In this document: positions 1 to 8,787 of the stretch, piece after piece
Layout: each line of letters starts with the position of its first letter
Numbering within the stretch: the first letter of the stretch is position 1
Assembly (NCBI GenBank): GCA_030650395.1
Contig: JAUSDY010000028.1
Location: 1 to 64,000 of the forward strand
DNA from: Acidobacteriota bacterium
GTDB lineage: Bacteria; Acidobacteriota; Vicinamibacteria; Vicinamibacterales; UBA2999
Length of the DNA: 64,000 bases
Direction of reading: 5' to 3'
The notes under the pieces: generated by a model
Database searches by the model: none
The model's input: only the letters and a program-made list of their open reading frames with translations
Told to the model about the DNA's origin: nothing
Translations under genes and position numbers: made by a program

Positions 1-1535
1 GCGGTGTCGATCACCGAGACGGTGTCGCCGCCCCAATTCGTCACATAGGCGCGCGTGCCGGCGGGGTTGACGGCGACGACGTACGGGCCGGCTCCCACCG
101 CCACGGTGGCGACCACGCTGTTGCTGGTGGTGTCGATCACCGAGACGTTGTTGCTGTAGCGGTTCGCCACGTAGGCGCGCGTGCCGGCGGGGTTGACGGC
201 GACACCGCCCGGGCCGTCTCCCACCGCCACGGTGGCGACCGCGGTGTTGCTGGCGGTGTCGATTACCGAGACGGTGTTGCTGCTGTGGTTCCCCACATAG
301 ACGCGCGTGCCGGCGGGGTTGACGGCGGCACTGTACGGGCCGGCTCCCACCGCCACGGTGGCGACCACGGTGTTGGTGGCGGTGTCGATCACCGAGACGG
401 TGTTGCTGCCATAGTTGGGGATATAGGCGAAGGGGGCTGCGAGTAGATCGGCTACTGAGTAGCCGCCGGCGTAGAGATTGGCGGCCGACACGCCACCCGC
501 TTTCAGTGCGCCAGCGCTGATGCCGGCGGTTCGCAACTGGCCGACCGTATACTCGACGCCCTCGTTGACGGACAACTCCGCAGTGCTATATCCGCCGATC
601 ACGTAGATCGTCCCGTTGACCGTCGCCACGTTCGCGTAGATGCGAGCGGTGCCGAGACCCGACAAGCTGACCCACTTGTTCGTGATCGGGTCGTATGCCT
701 CGACCGTGTTCAGCGCGCTGAAGTCCTCGGCCTGTCCGCCGACCGCGTATAAGACTCCGTTTACCACCGCGGCCCTGGCATACGAACGCGCAGTGGTCAT
801 GGACGCAGCCGTCGTCCAGGTGTTGGTGACCGGGTCGTACACTTGAACGGTCCCGGTGACGCCGCTGTTTCCACCGCCCGTTATTCCACCGCCGATCACA
901 TACAGTTTGCCATTGAGCACGGCGCCCGCCGGCCCCGTCAGCGAAGTGGGCATCGGTGCCAGGGTCGTCCACGTATTGGTCGCGGGGTCGTAGGCCTGCA
1001 GGAGGTTCGTGTCCGTAGAGCCCGTGTTCGGTGTGTATCCTCCGGCCACGTACAGCTTCCCATTGATGACGCCGCTTGCTGCGCTCGTCTGACCGGTCGG
1101 CATCGACGCCACCTGAGACCACGTGTTGGTCGCCGGGTTGTACGCATACGTCGCGGAGGTATCCACGCAACAATTCGTGCCGCCAGCTTCGTACAGAATT
1201 CCGTTGATGGCTCCGTACGCCTTGGCGGTTCCAACGTCGAGCCGCCCCGCTTTTTGAGACCACGTATTCGTCGCCGTGTCGTACGCCCAGTTGACGTTGT
1301 TTTGGCCGCCGTTATAGGCACCAACGATGTAGATGATTCCGTTGATGGCGACGGTGCTGCCGGCGTGACCGCCCGCTTGGGGGTTCGGCGAGTGCCCCTG
1401 AGGGGCGGCTTTTGGCATCGGCGCCAGCGACATCGAGCCTGACTGGGCGCTCGCATTTGCGGGGATACAGCACACAGCGAGGAGAGCGGCGGCTGCCGGC
1501 ACATGCCACGGCGTTTTCGAGCGTCGGATGGACAT
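1..1535 (-). CDS. Secreted Kelch / YVTN beta-propeller surface protein (C-terminus beyond window)
   Basis: Reading from 1535 down to the window edge gives an open frame of about 511 codons. It starts with a Sec signal peptide: basic MSIRRSK, a hydrophobic run, then cleavage near NASAQ. Kelch repeats follow (recurring YDPxTNTW and INGxxYxxGG), then a short stretch of 10-residue AGxSxxxLxA repeats, then at least three YVTN units (GTRAYVTN, NTVSVIDT). Propellers of this kind are non-enzymatic surface or binding modules. The frame stays open upstream to an ATG at 1694 that overlaps the stop of the next gene (ATGA); that start would add a second hydrophobic segment. Neither start has a clear ribosome site, and 1535 was chosen for its classical signal peptide. 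The 3' end is outside the window. Confidence 0.8.
   Translation of the reverse strand, partial: MSIRRSKTPWHVPAAAALLAVCCIPANASAQSGSMSLAPMPKAAPQGHSPNPQAGGHAGSTVAINGIIYIVGAYNGGQNNVNWAYDTATNTWSQKAGRLDVGTAKAYGAINGILYEAGGTNCCVDTSATYAYNPATNTWSQVASMPTGQTSAASGVINGKLYVAGGYTPNTGSTDTNLLQAYDPATNTWTTLAPMPTSLTGPAGAVLNGKLYVIGGGITGGGNSGVTGTVQVYDPVTNTWTTAASMTTARSYARAAVVNGVLYAVGGQAEDFSALNTVEAYDPITNKWVSLSGLGTARIYANVATVNGTIYVIGGYSTAELSVNEGVEYTVGQLRTAGISAGALKAGGVSAANLYAGGYSVADLLAAPFAYIPNYGSNTVSVIDTATNTVVATVAVGAGPYSAAVNPAGTRVYVGNHSSNTVSVIDTASNTAVATVAVGDGPGGVAVNPAGTRAYVANRYSNNVSVIDTTSNSVVATVAVGAGPYVVAVNPAGTRAYVTNWGGDTVSVIDT
435..467. repeat. 33-bp direct repeat, copy 1
   Basis: These 33 bp are identical to 2133-2165. 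Both copies encode the stretch GGYSVADLLAA on the minus strand: here at the junction between the 10-residue repeats and the YVTN propeller, there at the start of the repeat block of the neighbouring gene. Identity at third codon positions points to a recent duplication or segment exchange between the two genes. Confidence 0.85.
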
Positions 1536-1690
1536 CGGTCGCCAGACCGAGGCGAGAGCGAGGTTGAGGAGAGCGACCAGGTTGAGACCGGTCGTCGCGG
1601 GCAGAACGAAGTAGAGGAAGGAGTAGATCGCCGCGATAGCTCCACCAGCGCGAAGGGCGCGCCCGAGGAGATCGCGGTTGGTCAGAGAGG

Positions 1691-2233
1691 TCATCGCCGC
1701 ACCCGCACGGCGGCGCGCCGGGGAGCACGGAGGGTCATGCGGGCGAGCGCCACCGCGAGCGCGATGAGCGCCCACGTCGGAAGCGCCGGCACCGCCGTCG
1801 CGCTGCCACCGCCTCCGCCGCTTCCGCCGCCGGCCGTCGCAATCTGTTCGGCCGTGAATCCCGCGCCAAGCAGCTCGGATTGGGTGAAACCCGCGGTGAC
1901 GAGATCGGCGAGGGAGACGCCGGCGGCCGTCAACGCCGTGGCGTTGACGCCGGCCGCCGTGAGCTGGCTTGCGGTCGCGCCCGACGCGAGCAAGGCAGAG
2001 GGACTGACCCCGGCGTTCACCAGCTGACTGACCGTCGCACCGGCCGTGAGCAGGGTCGAGGCAGTCACACCGGCCCCTGCGAACCCGGCCGCCGTACCGC
2101 CTCCTGTCAGCACCTGGAGTGCGGTGTAGCCGGCTGCGAGTAGATCGGCTACTGAGTAGCCGCCCGCGATCAGCGAACCCCCGCTGAGGCCCAGGTCGTG
2201 GAGCGTGGCTGCTGTGACGCTGGAGCGTGTCAT
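1691..2233 (-). CDS. Decapeptide-repeat protein with IPTL/PEP-CTERM-like sorting tail
   Basis: About 180 residues. The start at 2233 has GGGGAGG a few bases upstream. The middle is a nearly perfect 10-residue repeat, about 8 units of the form AGxTxSxLLx. A Gly/Ser linker follows, then a tail reading VPALPTW, a hydrophobic helix and an Arg-rich end. That tripartite tail resembles the IPTL-CTERM/PEP-CTERM signals recognised by exosortases (family knowledge; the exact family is inferred). No N-terminal signal peptide is evident, which is odd for a sorted protein. The function of the repeat domain is unknown. It overlaps the possible upstream start of the Kelch/YVTN gene by four bases, suggesting co-transcription. 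Confidence 0.65.
   Translation of the reverse strand: MTRSSVTAATLHDLGLSGGSLIAGGYSVADLLAAGYTALQVLTGGGTAAGFAGAGVTASTLLTAGATVSQLVNAGVSPSALLASGATASQLTAAGVNATALTAAGVSLADLVTAGFTQSELLGAGFTAEQIATAGGGSGGGGGSATAVPALPTWALIALAVALARMTLRAPRRAAVRVRR
2133..2165. repeat. 33-bp direct repeat, copy 2
   Basis: Second identical copy of the segment at 435-467, within the N-terminal part of the decapeptide-repeat gene. Confidence 0.85.
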
Positions 2234-2342
2234 ACGCCTCCCCGGCGTGCACGTTTCGTACCTTCTGTGTCTTGAGCAAAACCGTTTGTTCGCAATCACA
2301 TACGGCTGTCAAAGCTAGAGATCGCCAAGCGAGGAGCACTCA

Positions 2343-2380
2343 TTTTTGAGGGTAAGCTACGTTTTTGAGGGTAAGCTACG
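2343..2380. repeat. Tandem 19-bp repeat, two copies
   Basis: The unit TTTTTGAGGGTAAGCTACG occurs twice head to tail (2343-2361, 2362-2380) and begins a third time. It lies upstream of the minus-strand decapeptide-repeat gene. It could be regulatory, but nothing beyond the repeat supports that. Confidence 0.8.
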
Positions 2381-2408
2381 TTTTGCTAACCGGACCTACT
2401 TTCAACCG

Positions 2409-2738
2409 CGACGTTCCAGGTGAGCGGGCCTGCTGGAATTGCTATCCTGCCCTCCGGCTACAGCGTTGAGGCCCGAGGGCAGCGCGACGACGCTGATGGC
2501 CGCGGGATTCACGGGCACCCGACTGCAAGCCGGGGGCTTCACGTCGGCCGAGATCGACCCGGCGTCGGCCGCCCCGGGCGGCGGTGGAAGCGGCGGTGGC
2601 GGAACCGGCGGTGGTGGTGGCGGGAGAGTTCACGCTGCGCCAGACCTCCCCGCATGGGCGATGGTGTTGCGGATGATGACCTTGGCGACGCTCGTCGTCA
2701 GGAGCGCGTCGCCGGTTGGCCGCGCGGCGTGCGCTTGA
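2409..2738 (+). pseudogene. Degraded second copy of a decapeptide-repeat / sorting-tail protein
   Basis: One frame reads SGYSVEA, matching the GYSVAD block of the intact gene at 1691-2233. After a frame change near 2470, another frame reads TTLMAAGFTGTRLQAGG, then a long Gly/Ser linker, then DLPAWAM and a short hydrophobic tail. The order (10-residue repeats, Gly linker, LPxW tail) is the same as in the intact gene, but the copy is on the opposite strand, frameshifted, and has a poor hydrophobic helix and no clear start. It runs head-on into the exosortase remnant. Confidence 0.55.
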
Positions 2739-3450
2739 CGGTCACGACGCCTCGCGGAGTAATCGTTTCGATCAACGTCGACCCGCACACGGTCAGCCAC
2801 GCGGCAATCGGCAGCCCCGTGGCCTGATAGAGCGTCACCCACAATTCCCACACGACCCGCATGGCGGCATTTTCTGCCGTCCCGGTTCGCATCAACGCGA
2901 TCTGCGCAACGATCGTCGCGACGTGGCCGACGGCGACCACGCTGATCCCGATCAGCGCAAGCGCCCCCCTGCGCGCCCACAAGGCGCGGGACGACGCGAC
3001 GATGAGCGCGACGGCGAGCGCCAGGTCCGCGCCGAGCACCGTCTGAGGGATCGGCAGCGGATCGGCCCAGTCGCCGGATGCGACCAGTCCATGCCACGGC
3101 GCGACCACCAGCCGCAGCATGCGGGGGCCGTGTCGAATGACATCGAACGCCTCCACGGTGCGGGCGAGCACCGACAAATACGCGGGGGCACAGACCCACC
3201 ACACCGCCAGCATCACGCCATACGTGACGACCAGGCGGACCGCCCACTGCAGGACGCTACGCACACGCAGCGGTCGCCCGGCCAGTCTGACCCACGCGAG
3301 ATACAGACCGACGCTGAATACAAGAAGGACGACCGGAACGATCTGCTCGTGCACCACGCTGAACCAGTCGGGGCGGTACGCATTCAGATAGGTGAGCTGC
3401 GCGAGGCGCACGATGTTGAATGCGCTCAGGAGGACTGCGAGGCCGAGCAT
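2698..3450 (-). pseudogene. C-terminal part of an exosortase (XrtH-like) joined to an associated membrane region
   Basis: A 250-residue multi-pass membrane protein. Its first 45 residues match the end of exosortases: NIVRL carries the conserved Arg of the NxxR motif, and a His follows about 22 residues later (VVHEQIVP) before a membrane helix. Exosortases need a Cys in an earlier segment. The in-frame sequence upstream of 3450 (to about 3600) has Cys residues but no recognisable CxG-type active-site helix. The rest of the protein has four or five membrane helices and resembles the membrane protein often linked to exosortase H. The sorting enzyme is therefore probably decapitated, while a candidate substrate tail survives next door. 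A split active enzyme cannot be excluded. Confidence 0.5.
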
Positions 3451-4373
3451 TCCCGCCGCTCGTGCGAGCAGCCCGACCCGCGCGAGGGAACGTGCAGACC
3501 GGGTGCTTTCCGAATCAGCATCAGAGGTCCACGGGCCACCGTGACACCGACAATGACTTTTGGCCGTTAGGCAGATCCCGACTCTTTCCTCCTCTGCCTA
3601 GGTCAGGCACGGGAAGAAGCAGAACCTAGAAGGCTCTGGGATACCAGCAGGTCGTAGCCCGCACTGTTAGTGCATTCCTCCCATGGCCGTCCATGATTGG
3701 CTACGCTTAGGCTCGGCGTCATCTAGGACGCCCCTACGGAATCAGGACGACAACGCCGGTGAATAAGGCGTGGGCGCAGAACATCTCGCCCAGATGGGGT
3801 CGTCAAGCGTCCGCCAGGTCGTCTCGCGCCGATGCGGCATCGCCACCATCGACAGCCCCTTGCAGGGCCAGGCAGTGGGACCAAAGTCCCTAGTCGGGGC
3901 GGACAGTCGTCGTCCGTTCAGGGCGTGTGCCGGACCGCGAGACGACCTGAGTCCCGCCCATGCACACGCTCCAGTCCCCGCCGAACGATCGGCGGCGCGT
4001 TCCCCTCTTTGCGATGTTGAGACCCGCTGTTGGCCATGGTCCAAATCATGGATACCCAGGGAGGGCAGGATGCGGTCTAGCCGAGGTCTAGCCGCGTCCG
4101 ATTCCGATGGCGTGGGGCACGTTGGAAGCCTCAACGTGTCAAGTCGCGCGTCTCGCTCACATAGGGCGCCGCGCACATTGCGTGCGGCCCCTGCTTGCCG
4201 AATCACTTTGTATGGCGCTATCCGGTCGGCGCGTTGGCCGAGCAGCCACGGTCGGACTAGAATGACCGTGTTGCTCGTGCGGCTCGGGAGGCCCCCCGAA
4301 GCCGCTGCCGACCGTGAGGCGAGTTGGCAGGGAAGTCCGCTCACGCGGCCACCCACCAATCAGCCAACTGTCG
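3451..4373. other. About 0.9 kb without a recognisable gene
   Basis: Open frames exist on both strands (for example 3770-4510 forward and 3742-4359 reverse), but their translations are Arg/Ser/Pro-rich, without motifs, a credible start or internal repeats. I read this as decayed DNA between the truncated exosortase and the kinase gene. Confidence 0.5.
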
Positions 4374-4397
4374 TTGGTTGCGAGCCCCCGCAACCAA
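4374..4397. terminator. Hairpin before the kinase gene
   Basis: TTGGTTGCG and CGCAACCAA form a perfect 9-bp stem with a 6-nt loop, followed by a short T-containing run. It could be a terminator remnant or the 5' leader hairpin of the kinase transcript. Confidence 0.35.
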
Positions 4398-4554
4398 TAT
4401 TTCTCATTTCATCTAACATCTGTCTTGCCTGGACTGCTCCTCGAACCTCCCGAAGGTCGAGAAACCTTGCATGGAGGCCGATAGGTCGCTGCTACGCGTC
4501 TCAGGATTAATCCCGTCCGCGCTGGCGCTCGCCCGTATAATCCGCGGCAAGCGT

Positions 4555-7191
4555 TTGGCTCTCACCCCCGGCACTCGACTCGGCCCCTACGAAATCCAGT
4601 CCGCCCTCGGCGCGGGCGGGATGGGTGAGGTCTACAAGGCCCTCGACACGCGCCTGGACCGCACCGTCGCCATCAAGGTGCTTCCCGACACCCTGGCTTT
4701 CAACCCGCAGTTCCAGGCGCGCTTCGAGCGGGAAGCCCGTACGATCTCGCAGCTCGATCACACCCATATTTGCGCGCTCTATGACGTCGGTGAGCAAGAC
4801 GGCACGGCATATCTCGTCATTCAGTATCTGGCAGGCGAGACGCTGGCGGATCGGCTGAAGAAAGGGCCGCTCTCGCTCGACCAGGCGCTCAAGCATGCGA
4901 TTCAGATCGCCGACGCGCTGGACGCGGCGCACCGACACCCGGCCGGGATCACGCATCGCGATCTGAAGCCGGCCAATGTGATGCTGACGAAGAGTGGCGT
5001 GAAGTTGCTCGACTTCGGCCTCGCGAAGCTCCGCGGACCCGCGACGCCGTTGTCGATGACCGACATCACGCAGGCGGGAATGATCCTCGGCACGCTGCAC
5101 TACATGGCTCCCGAACAGGTGGAAGGGAGAGAAGCGGACGCGCGAAGCGACATCTTCGCGCTCGGGGCGACGCTCTATGAAATGGTCACGGGGACGCCGC
5201 CCTTCGACGGCGACGCGCCTGGGACCGTGATCGGCGCGATTCTGACACACGACCCTCCGCCGATGTCCACGCGGCAGCCGTTGAGCCCGCCGGCACTCGA
5301 TCATGCCGTGCAGCGTTGTCTCGTCAAGGATCCCGAGATGCGGTGGCACTCGGCACACGATCTGCGCGAACAGCTGGTATGGATTGCGAGCGATCTCAAG
5401 AACGCCGCGCGCCCGGTCACGAGCGGTCCCGCACGCCGGCGCGAGCGGGTCGCGTGGCTCGCCGTGGCCGCGACCCTGGCCGCGTTGATCATCCTCGGGA
5501 TCGTCGCGTTCGGACGGGATAGGCCCGAGCTGCCTCTTACCCGCCTCGACGTCCTCACGCCCCAGACTGCCGACCCGGTGTCCTTTGCCCTCTCGCCGGA
5601 CGGCCGGCAACTGGTGTTCGACGGGATGACCGACAGCGGACCGAAGCTCTGGTTGCGGCCGCTCGATCAGCCGATCGCGCAACCGCTCGCCGGGACCGAC
5701 GGCGCGATTTATCCGTTCTGGGCGCCCGACAGTCGCGCGATCGGGTTTTTCGCCGACGGCAAACTGAAACGGATCGATCTGGGCGGCGGCTTACCGCGCG
5801 TGCTCGCCGATGCGCCGTACGGGCGCGGCGGGGCGTGGAGCCGCGAGGGCGTCATCGTGTTCGCTCGATCGACGACCGGACCGCTCCTGCGCATCGCTGC
5901 GTCGGGTGGTCCGCTCATCCCGGTGACCCAACTTGACCAGACCCGTCACGCGAGTCATCGGTGGCCACAGTTTCTGCCGGATGGTGAGGGACTGCTCTTT
6001 CTCGCCACGAACGGCCCTGAAGCCCCGGGCATGTACTTGGGCTCGCTCCGTGGTGCTGTGCCGAAGCGCGTGCTGGAGACCGATAACGCCGCCGTTTATG
6101 CCGCGCCCGGGTACTTGCTTGTGTCCGAGGCGGGCGGCTTGCTGGCCCGCCGCATTGATCTCTCTCGCGCCGAGGTAGCAGACTCGGTGTCCGTGGCGCA
6201 TCCAGTCGGGCGGGATACGAGTGTGTTCCGGGGAGCCTTCGCCGTGTCGGCGACCGGCGTGCTGGCGTATCGCGCGACCGCCGCGGGTCGACGACGGCTG
6301 GTGTGGGTGGATCGAAGCGGCGCGCGGACGGGCACAATGGGTGACCCCGATGACAACGGGCTCCTGAATCCCACGTTGTCGCCACGCGGCGAGCGCGTGG
6401 CCGTCCAGCAGACGGACCAAGGCAACCAGGACATCTGGGTACTGGATCGCGTCGGTCTGCCTACACGGATCACGTTCGATCGGGCGGCCGACGGCTTTCC
6501 CGTCTGGTCGCCGGACGGTCATCGCCTGGTGTTCCGGTCCAATCGGCGGAGCTCGTTCGACCTGTACGAGACGCCGGCCAGTGGCGGAGGGACCGAGCAG
6601 CCTCTGTTGGAGTCGGCGCAGACGAAATTCCCGCTCGATTGGTCCGCGGATGGCCGGTTTCTACTCTATCGCGTGCTCAACCCGACGACGGGAAATGACC
6701 TGTGGTCGTTGCCGCTGATCGGGGAGGGCAAGCCCTCCGCCATTGTGCAGACACCGTTCGAGGAAAACAACGGGGAGCTTTCGCCAAACGGACGATGGGT
6801 CGCGTACGATTCGAATGAATCGGGGCGATTCGAAGTGTATGCGCAGTCGTTTCCCGGCCCCGGCCGCAAGTGGCAGATTTCCACCGCCGGCGGCATCGCG
6901 CCGCGCTGGCGCCGCGACGGCCGGGAGTTGTTCTACCTTGCGCCGGACGGCGCGTTGGTTGCGGTTCCGGTGCGGCCCTCAGCGGACGACCAGGGGCTCG
7001 ATCGGAGCACACCCGTGCGACTCTTTCGAGCGCCGATCGCCTACGGCGGATCGATTCAAGGCGGCAACGTCCGGCAACAGTACGCTGTGGCGGTTGATGG
7101 TAAGCATTTTCTGATCAATGTCACCACAGACGACGCGCTCGCGCCGCCAATCACCATCGTACAGAACTGGGTCGCCGGCCTGAAAAAATGA
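4555..7191 (+). CDS. Membrane Ser/Thr protein kinase with PD40/TolB-like propeller
   Basis: About 878 residues. Kinase domain: glycine loop GAGGMGEVY (19-27), catalytic HRDLKPAN (from H134), DFG (153-155) and APEQ activation-segment end. A single membrane helix lies near 298-318, followed by an extracytoplasmic region of repeated LSPDGRxxxF / WSPDGxxLVF (PD40) strands forming a TolB-like propeller. This architecture is expanded in Acidobacteriota; the propeller is thought to sense an external ligand. The frame is open back to an ATG at 4471, but family members usually begin just before LTPGTRLGPYEI, so I place the start at TTG 4555. It appears monocistronic. Confidence 0.93.
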   Translation: MALTPGTRLGPYEIQSALGAGGMGEVYKALDTRLDRTVAIKVLPDTLAFNPQFQARFEREARTISQLDHTHICALYDVGEQDGTAYLVIQYLAGETLADRLKKGPLSLDQALKHAIQIADALDAAHRHPAGITHRDLKPANVMLTKSGVKLLDFGLAKLRGPATPLSMTDITQAGMILGTLHYMAPEQVEGREADARSDIFALGATLYEMVTGTPPFDGDAPGTVIGAILTHDPPPMSTRQPLSPPALDHAVQRCLVKDPEMRWHSAHDLREQLVWIASDLKNAARPVTSGPARRRERVAWLAVAATLAALIILGIVAFGRDRPELPLTRLDVLTPQTADPVSFALSPDGRQLVFDGMTDSGPKLWLRPLDQPIAQPLAGTDGAIYPFWAPDSRAIGFFADGKLKRIDLGGGLPRVLADAPYGRGGAWSREGVIVFARSTTGPLLRIAASGGPLIPVTQLDQTRHASHRWPQFLPDGEGLLFLATNGPEAPGMYLGSLRGAVPKRVLETDNAAVYAAPGYLLVSEAGGLLARRIDLSRAEVADSVSVAHPVGRDTSVFRGAFAVSATGVLAYRATAAGRRRLVWVDRSGARTGTMGDPDDNGLLNPTLSPRGERVAVQQTDQGNQDIWVLDRVGLPTRITFDRAADGFPVWSPDGHRLVFRSNRRSSFDLYETPASGGGTEQPLLESAQTKFPLDWSADGRFLLYRVLNPTTGNDLWSLPLIGEGKPSAIVQTPFEENNGELSPNGRWVAYDSNESGRFEVYAQSFPGPGRKWQISTAGGIAPRWRRDGRELFYLAPDGALVAVPVRPSADDQGLDRSTPVRLFRAPIAYGGSIQGGNVRQQYAVAVDGKHFLINVTTDDALAPPITIVQNWVAGLKK

Positions 7192-7313
7192 AAGAGAACG
7201 TCAAACATCGCGCCGGACCTGGAGCCGGTCTACGACGACGAGGAACTGATCGCGGTGGGGTTGAATAGCGCGCGCTCTGTTCCGTTTCACGGCGGCCCGG
7301 TTGAACGACTGCT

Positions 7314-7811
7314 TCAGCCGAATGGATTCTCTGTGTTTCTGTGTTTCCGTGTTTCTGTGAAACGCATTCCGATCAAGGAACACAGGTAGAGACCGACCGC
7401 GACGAACAGCAAGTAGCGAAAGCCGAGCAGCATCGAGCTGTATTCGGCCAGCCCGCCAAACATCGCGCCGGCGATGTTGGCGCCGAAGGCGCGGTCCGCC
7501 TCCGCAACCCGAGAGAACGACACCGCGAAGATCACACTGGCAAAGAGAATGGGCACGAAGGCCAGAATCGAGGCCCCGGCGATCTGCGCCGTGCGCTCCA
7601 TGCCCAGGAAGTATTCCATGGGGACGAGCGCGCTTACCGTCAGCGACACCAGGAGCCCCGCATAGTAAGGGCCGAGCCGCGCCGGCTTCGCCACGAACAC
7701 GAACAGGTTGGCGGCGAGAATCATCACCAGCACGGCGAAGATCACGACTGAGTTGACGATCCACGCTAGAATGGCTTTGTTATTCCATCCGTCTCCACAA
7801 TGTCTCCACAA
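7314..7811 (-). pseudogene. C-terminal remnant of a membrane spermidine-synthase-like protein
   Basis: Four or five hydrophobic helices ending in GANIAGAMFGGLAEYSSML, GFRYLLF and a last helix. This pattern is the C-terminal membrane module of large fused transporter/spermidine-synthase-like proteins seen in Acidobacteriota. The methyltransferase-like core and the N-terminal helices are absent, and the first about 15 residues look unrelated. It borders the left end of the AbiE island, so truncation by a past integration or deletion is plausible. Confidence 0.55.
7327..7361. repeat. Short-word tandem repeat (CTGTGTTT)
   Basis: Four imperfect head-to-tail copies of an 8-bp word (ctgtgttt / ccgtgttt). 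They overlap the last codons of the spermidine-synthase-like remnant. Similar word repeats occur elsewhere in the window with other words. Confidence 0.6.
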
Positions 7812-7946
7812 CTCAGGTTGAATCCGGATGAATCGCGATTACAGTAGTGGAGAAGGATGCGGCGGGGAACTGCTGACGACTCAGGCACTTAGACCCAGAA
7901 CTCGTGCGCCATCAGCCAGTTACGCAAATCGTTGACTAAGGTTTCA

Positions 7947-7966
7947 ACTCCCGCCGCCTCCACCAT
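7947..7966 (+). repeat. att-like site: tmRNA 3'-end copy, left
   Basis: ACTCCCGCCGCCTCCACCAT is identical to 11518-11537. The sequence up to CCA matches the T-loop/acceptor end of bacterial tmRNA (TTCAACTCCCGCC...CCACCA). The preceding bases cannot form the 5' side of a T-stem, so this is only the 3' part left by site-specific recombination, not an ssrA gene. Confidence 0.7.
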
Positions 7967-8117
7967 ATCTAAGCTGTTGTAAATAAATAACTTAGTAAAC
8001 AGCACACTCAGCGGCGCAATCGAGACGGCCGCATCGTGCCGGCCGTCTTCCTGCGTATCCGGCTGCATCGCAGGGTACGAGACTGCGCGGCGAGCTTTAG
8101 CCTTTGTCCCGGATTGG

Positions 8118-8158
8118 CCTTGTCAATAACTCTCTAAGACGTTATATTATTGACAAGG
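8118..8158 (+). promoter_or_regulatory. abiE promoter with perfect inverted-repeat operator
   Basis: CCTTGTCAATAA (8118-8129) and TTATTGACAAGG (8147-8158) are a perfect 12-bp inverted repeat. TTGTCA (8120-8125), a 17-bp spacer and TATATT (8143-8148) make a good sigma-70 promoter, so the two operator arms overlap the -35 and -10 boxes. AbiEi antitoxins are known to repress their own operon by binding inverted repeats; this site fits that model. Confidence 0.8.
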
Positions 8159-8169
8159 ACGACTGAGAG

Positions 8170-8787
8170 ATGAATCGTCGCCAGTGGGACACGACACTCT
8201 ACAAGCTCGCCGAGCCACAGGCGGGCTACTTCACGGCTGCACAGGCCCTGGAAGCGGGGGTGCTGCAGGTGCGTCTGGCCCAGCTCCATCAACGCGGCGA
8301 CATTGAACGAGTCACACGCGGCGTGTATCGGCTCGCTCGATACCCGATCTCCCCGCTTGGGCAATACATCGAGGCCGCCCTGTGGCCGCAGGTGCGTCGA
8401 CCAGACGCGCACGGCGTGATCTCCCACGAATCGGCGCTCGCGATCTATGGCCTGTCTGACGCAAGCCCGGCCAAAGTCCACCTGACGCTGCCCACGGGGC
8501 TTCGCATCCGCCGCGCCGCGCCGAAGCATCTAGTCCTCCACTATGCGGATCTGAACCCGAGCGACGAGCAGCGCGTCGAAGGCGTTCCGGTCACCACGCC
8601 AGCGCGCGCTATTCGCGACGCCCACGCCAGCCACCTCGGGCCGGCACTCATTCGACAGGCGATTGCAGATGGCCGCCGGACCGGCCACCTCACGCTTGAC
8701 GAAGCCGGCACGCTTGAACGGGAACTGCTTGGGACCAAGCCCCGTCGCCGCGGCGGTCCCGCACGATCACGCGGGACCGCGGCGTGA
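8170..8787 (+). CDS. abiEi: AbiEi-type antitoxin and autorepressor (type IV toxin-antitoxin)
   Basis: 205 residues. The N-terminal winged helix (about 1-65, including YFTAAQALEAG and VTRGVYRLA) is the DNA-binding part. The middle carries SHESALAIYGLSD and LPTGLRIRR, typical of AbiEi-family antitoxins. In type IV systems the antitoxin does not bind the toxin but opposes its effect and represses the operon. The ATG at 8170 has GACTGAGAG upstream and lies 11 bp after the operator. The stop overlaps the start of the toxin gene. The basic C-terminal tail is probably disordered. Confidence 0.88.
   Translation: MNRRQWDTTLYKLAEPQAGYFTAAQALEAGVLQVRLAQLHQRGDIERVTRGVYRLARYPISPLGQYIEAALWPQVRRPDAHGVISHESALAIYGLSDASPAKVHLTLPTGLRIRRAAPKHLVLHYADLNPSDEQRVEGVPVTTPARAIRDAHASHLGPALIRQAIADGRRTGHLTLDEAGTLERELLGTKPRRRGGPARSRGTAA

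Noticed and set aside
3770-4510. Forward open frame of 246 codons
   Set aside because: Low-complexity Arg/Ser/Pro composition, no domain, and a TTG/ATG kinase start overlaps its end; judged non-coding.
7600-7966. A complete tmRNA (ssrA) gene ending at the left repeat
   Set aside because: The bases before the T-loop cannot pair with CCCGC, no 5' acceptor strand is found, and the region upstream is the spermidine-synthase-like remnant and AT-rich spacer.
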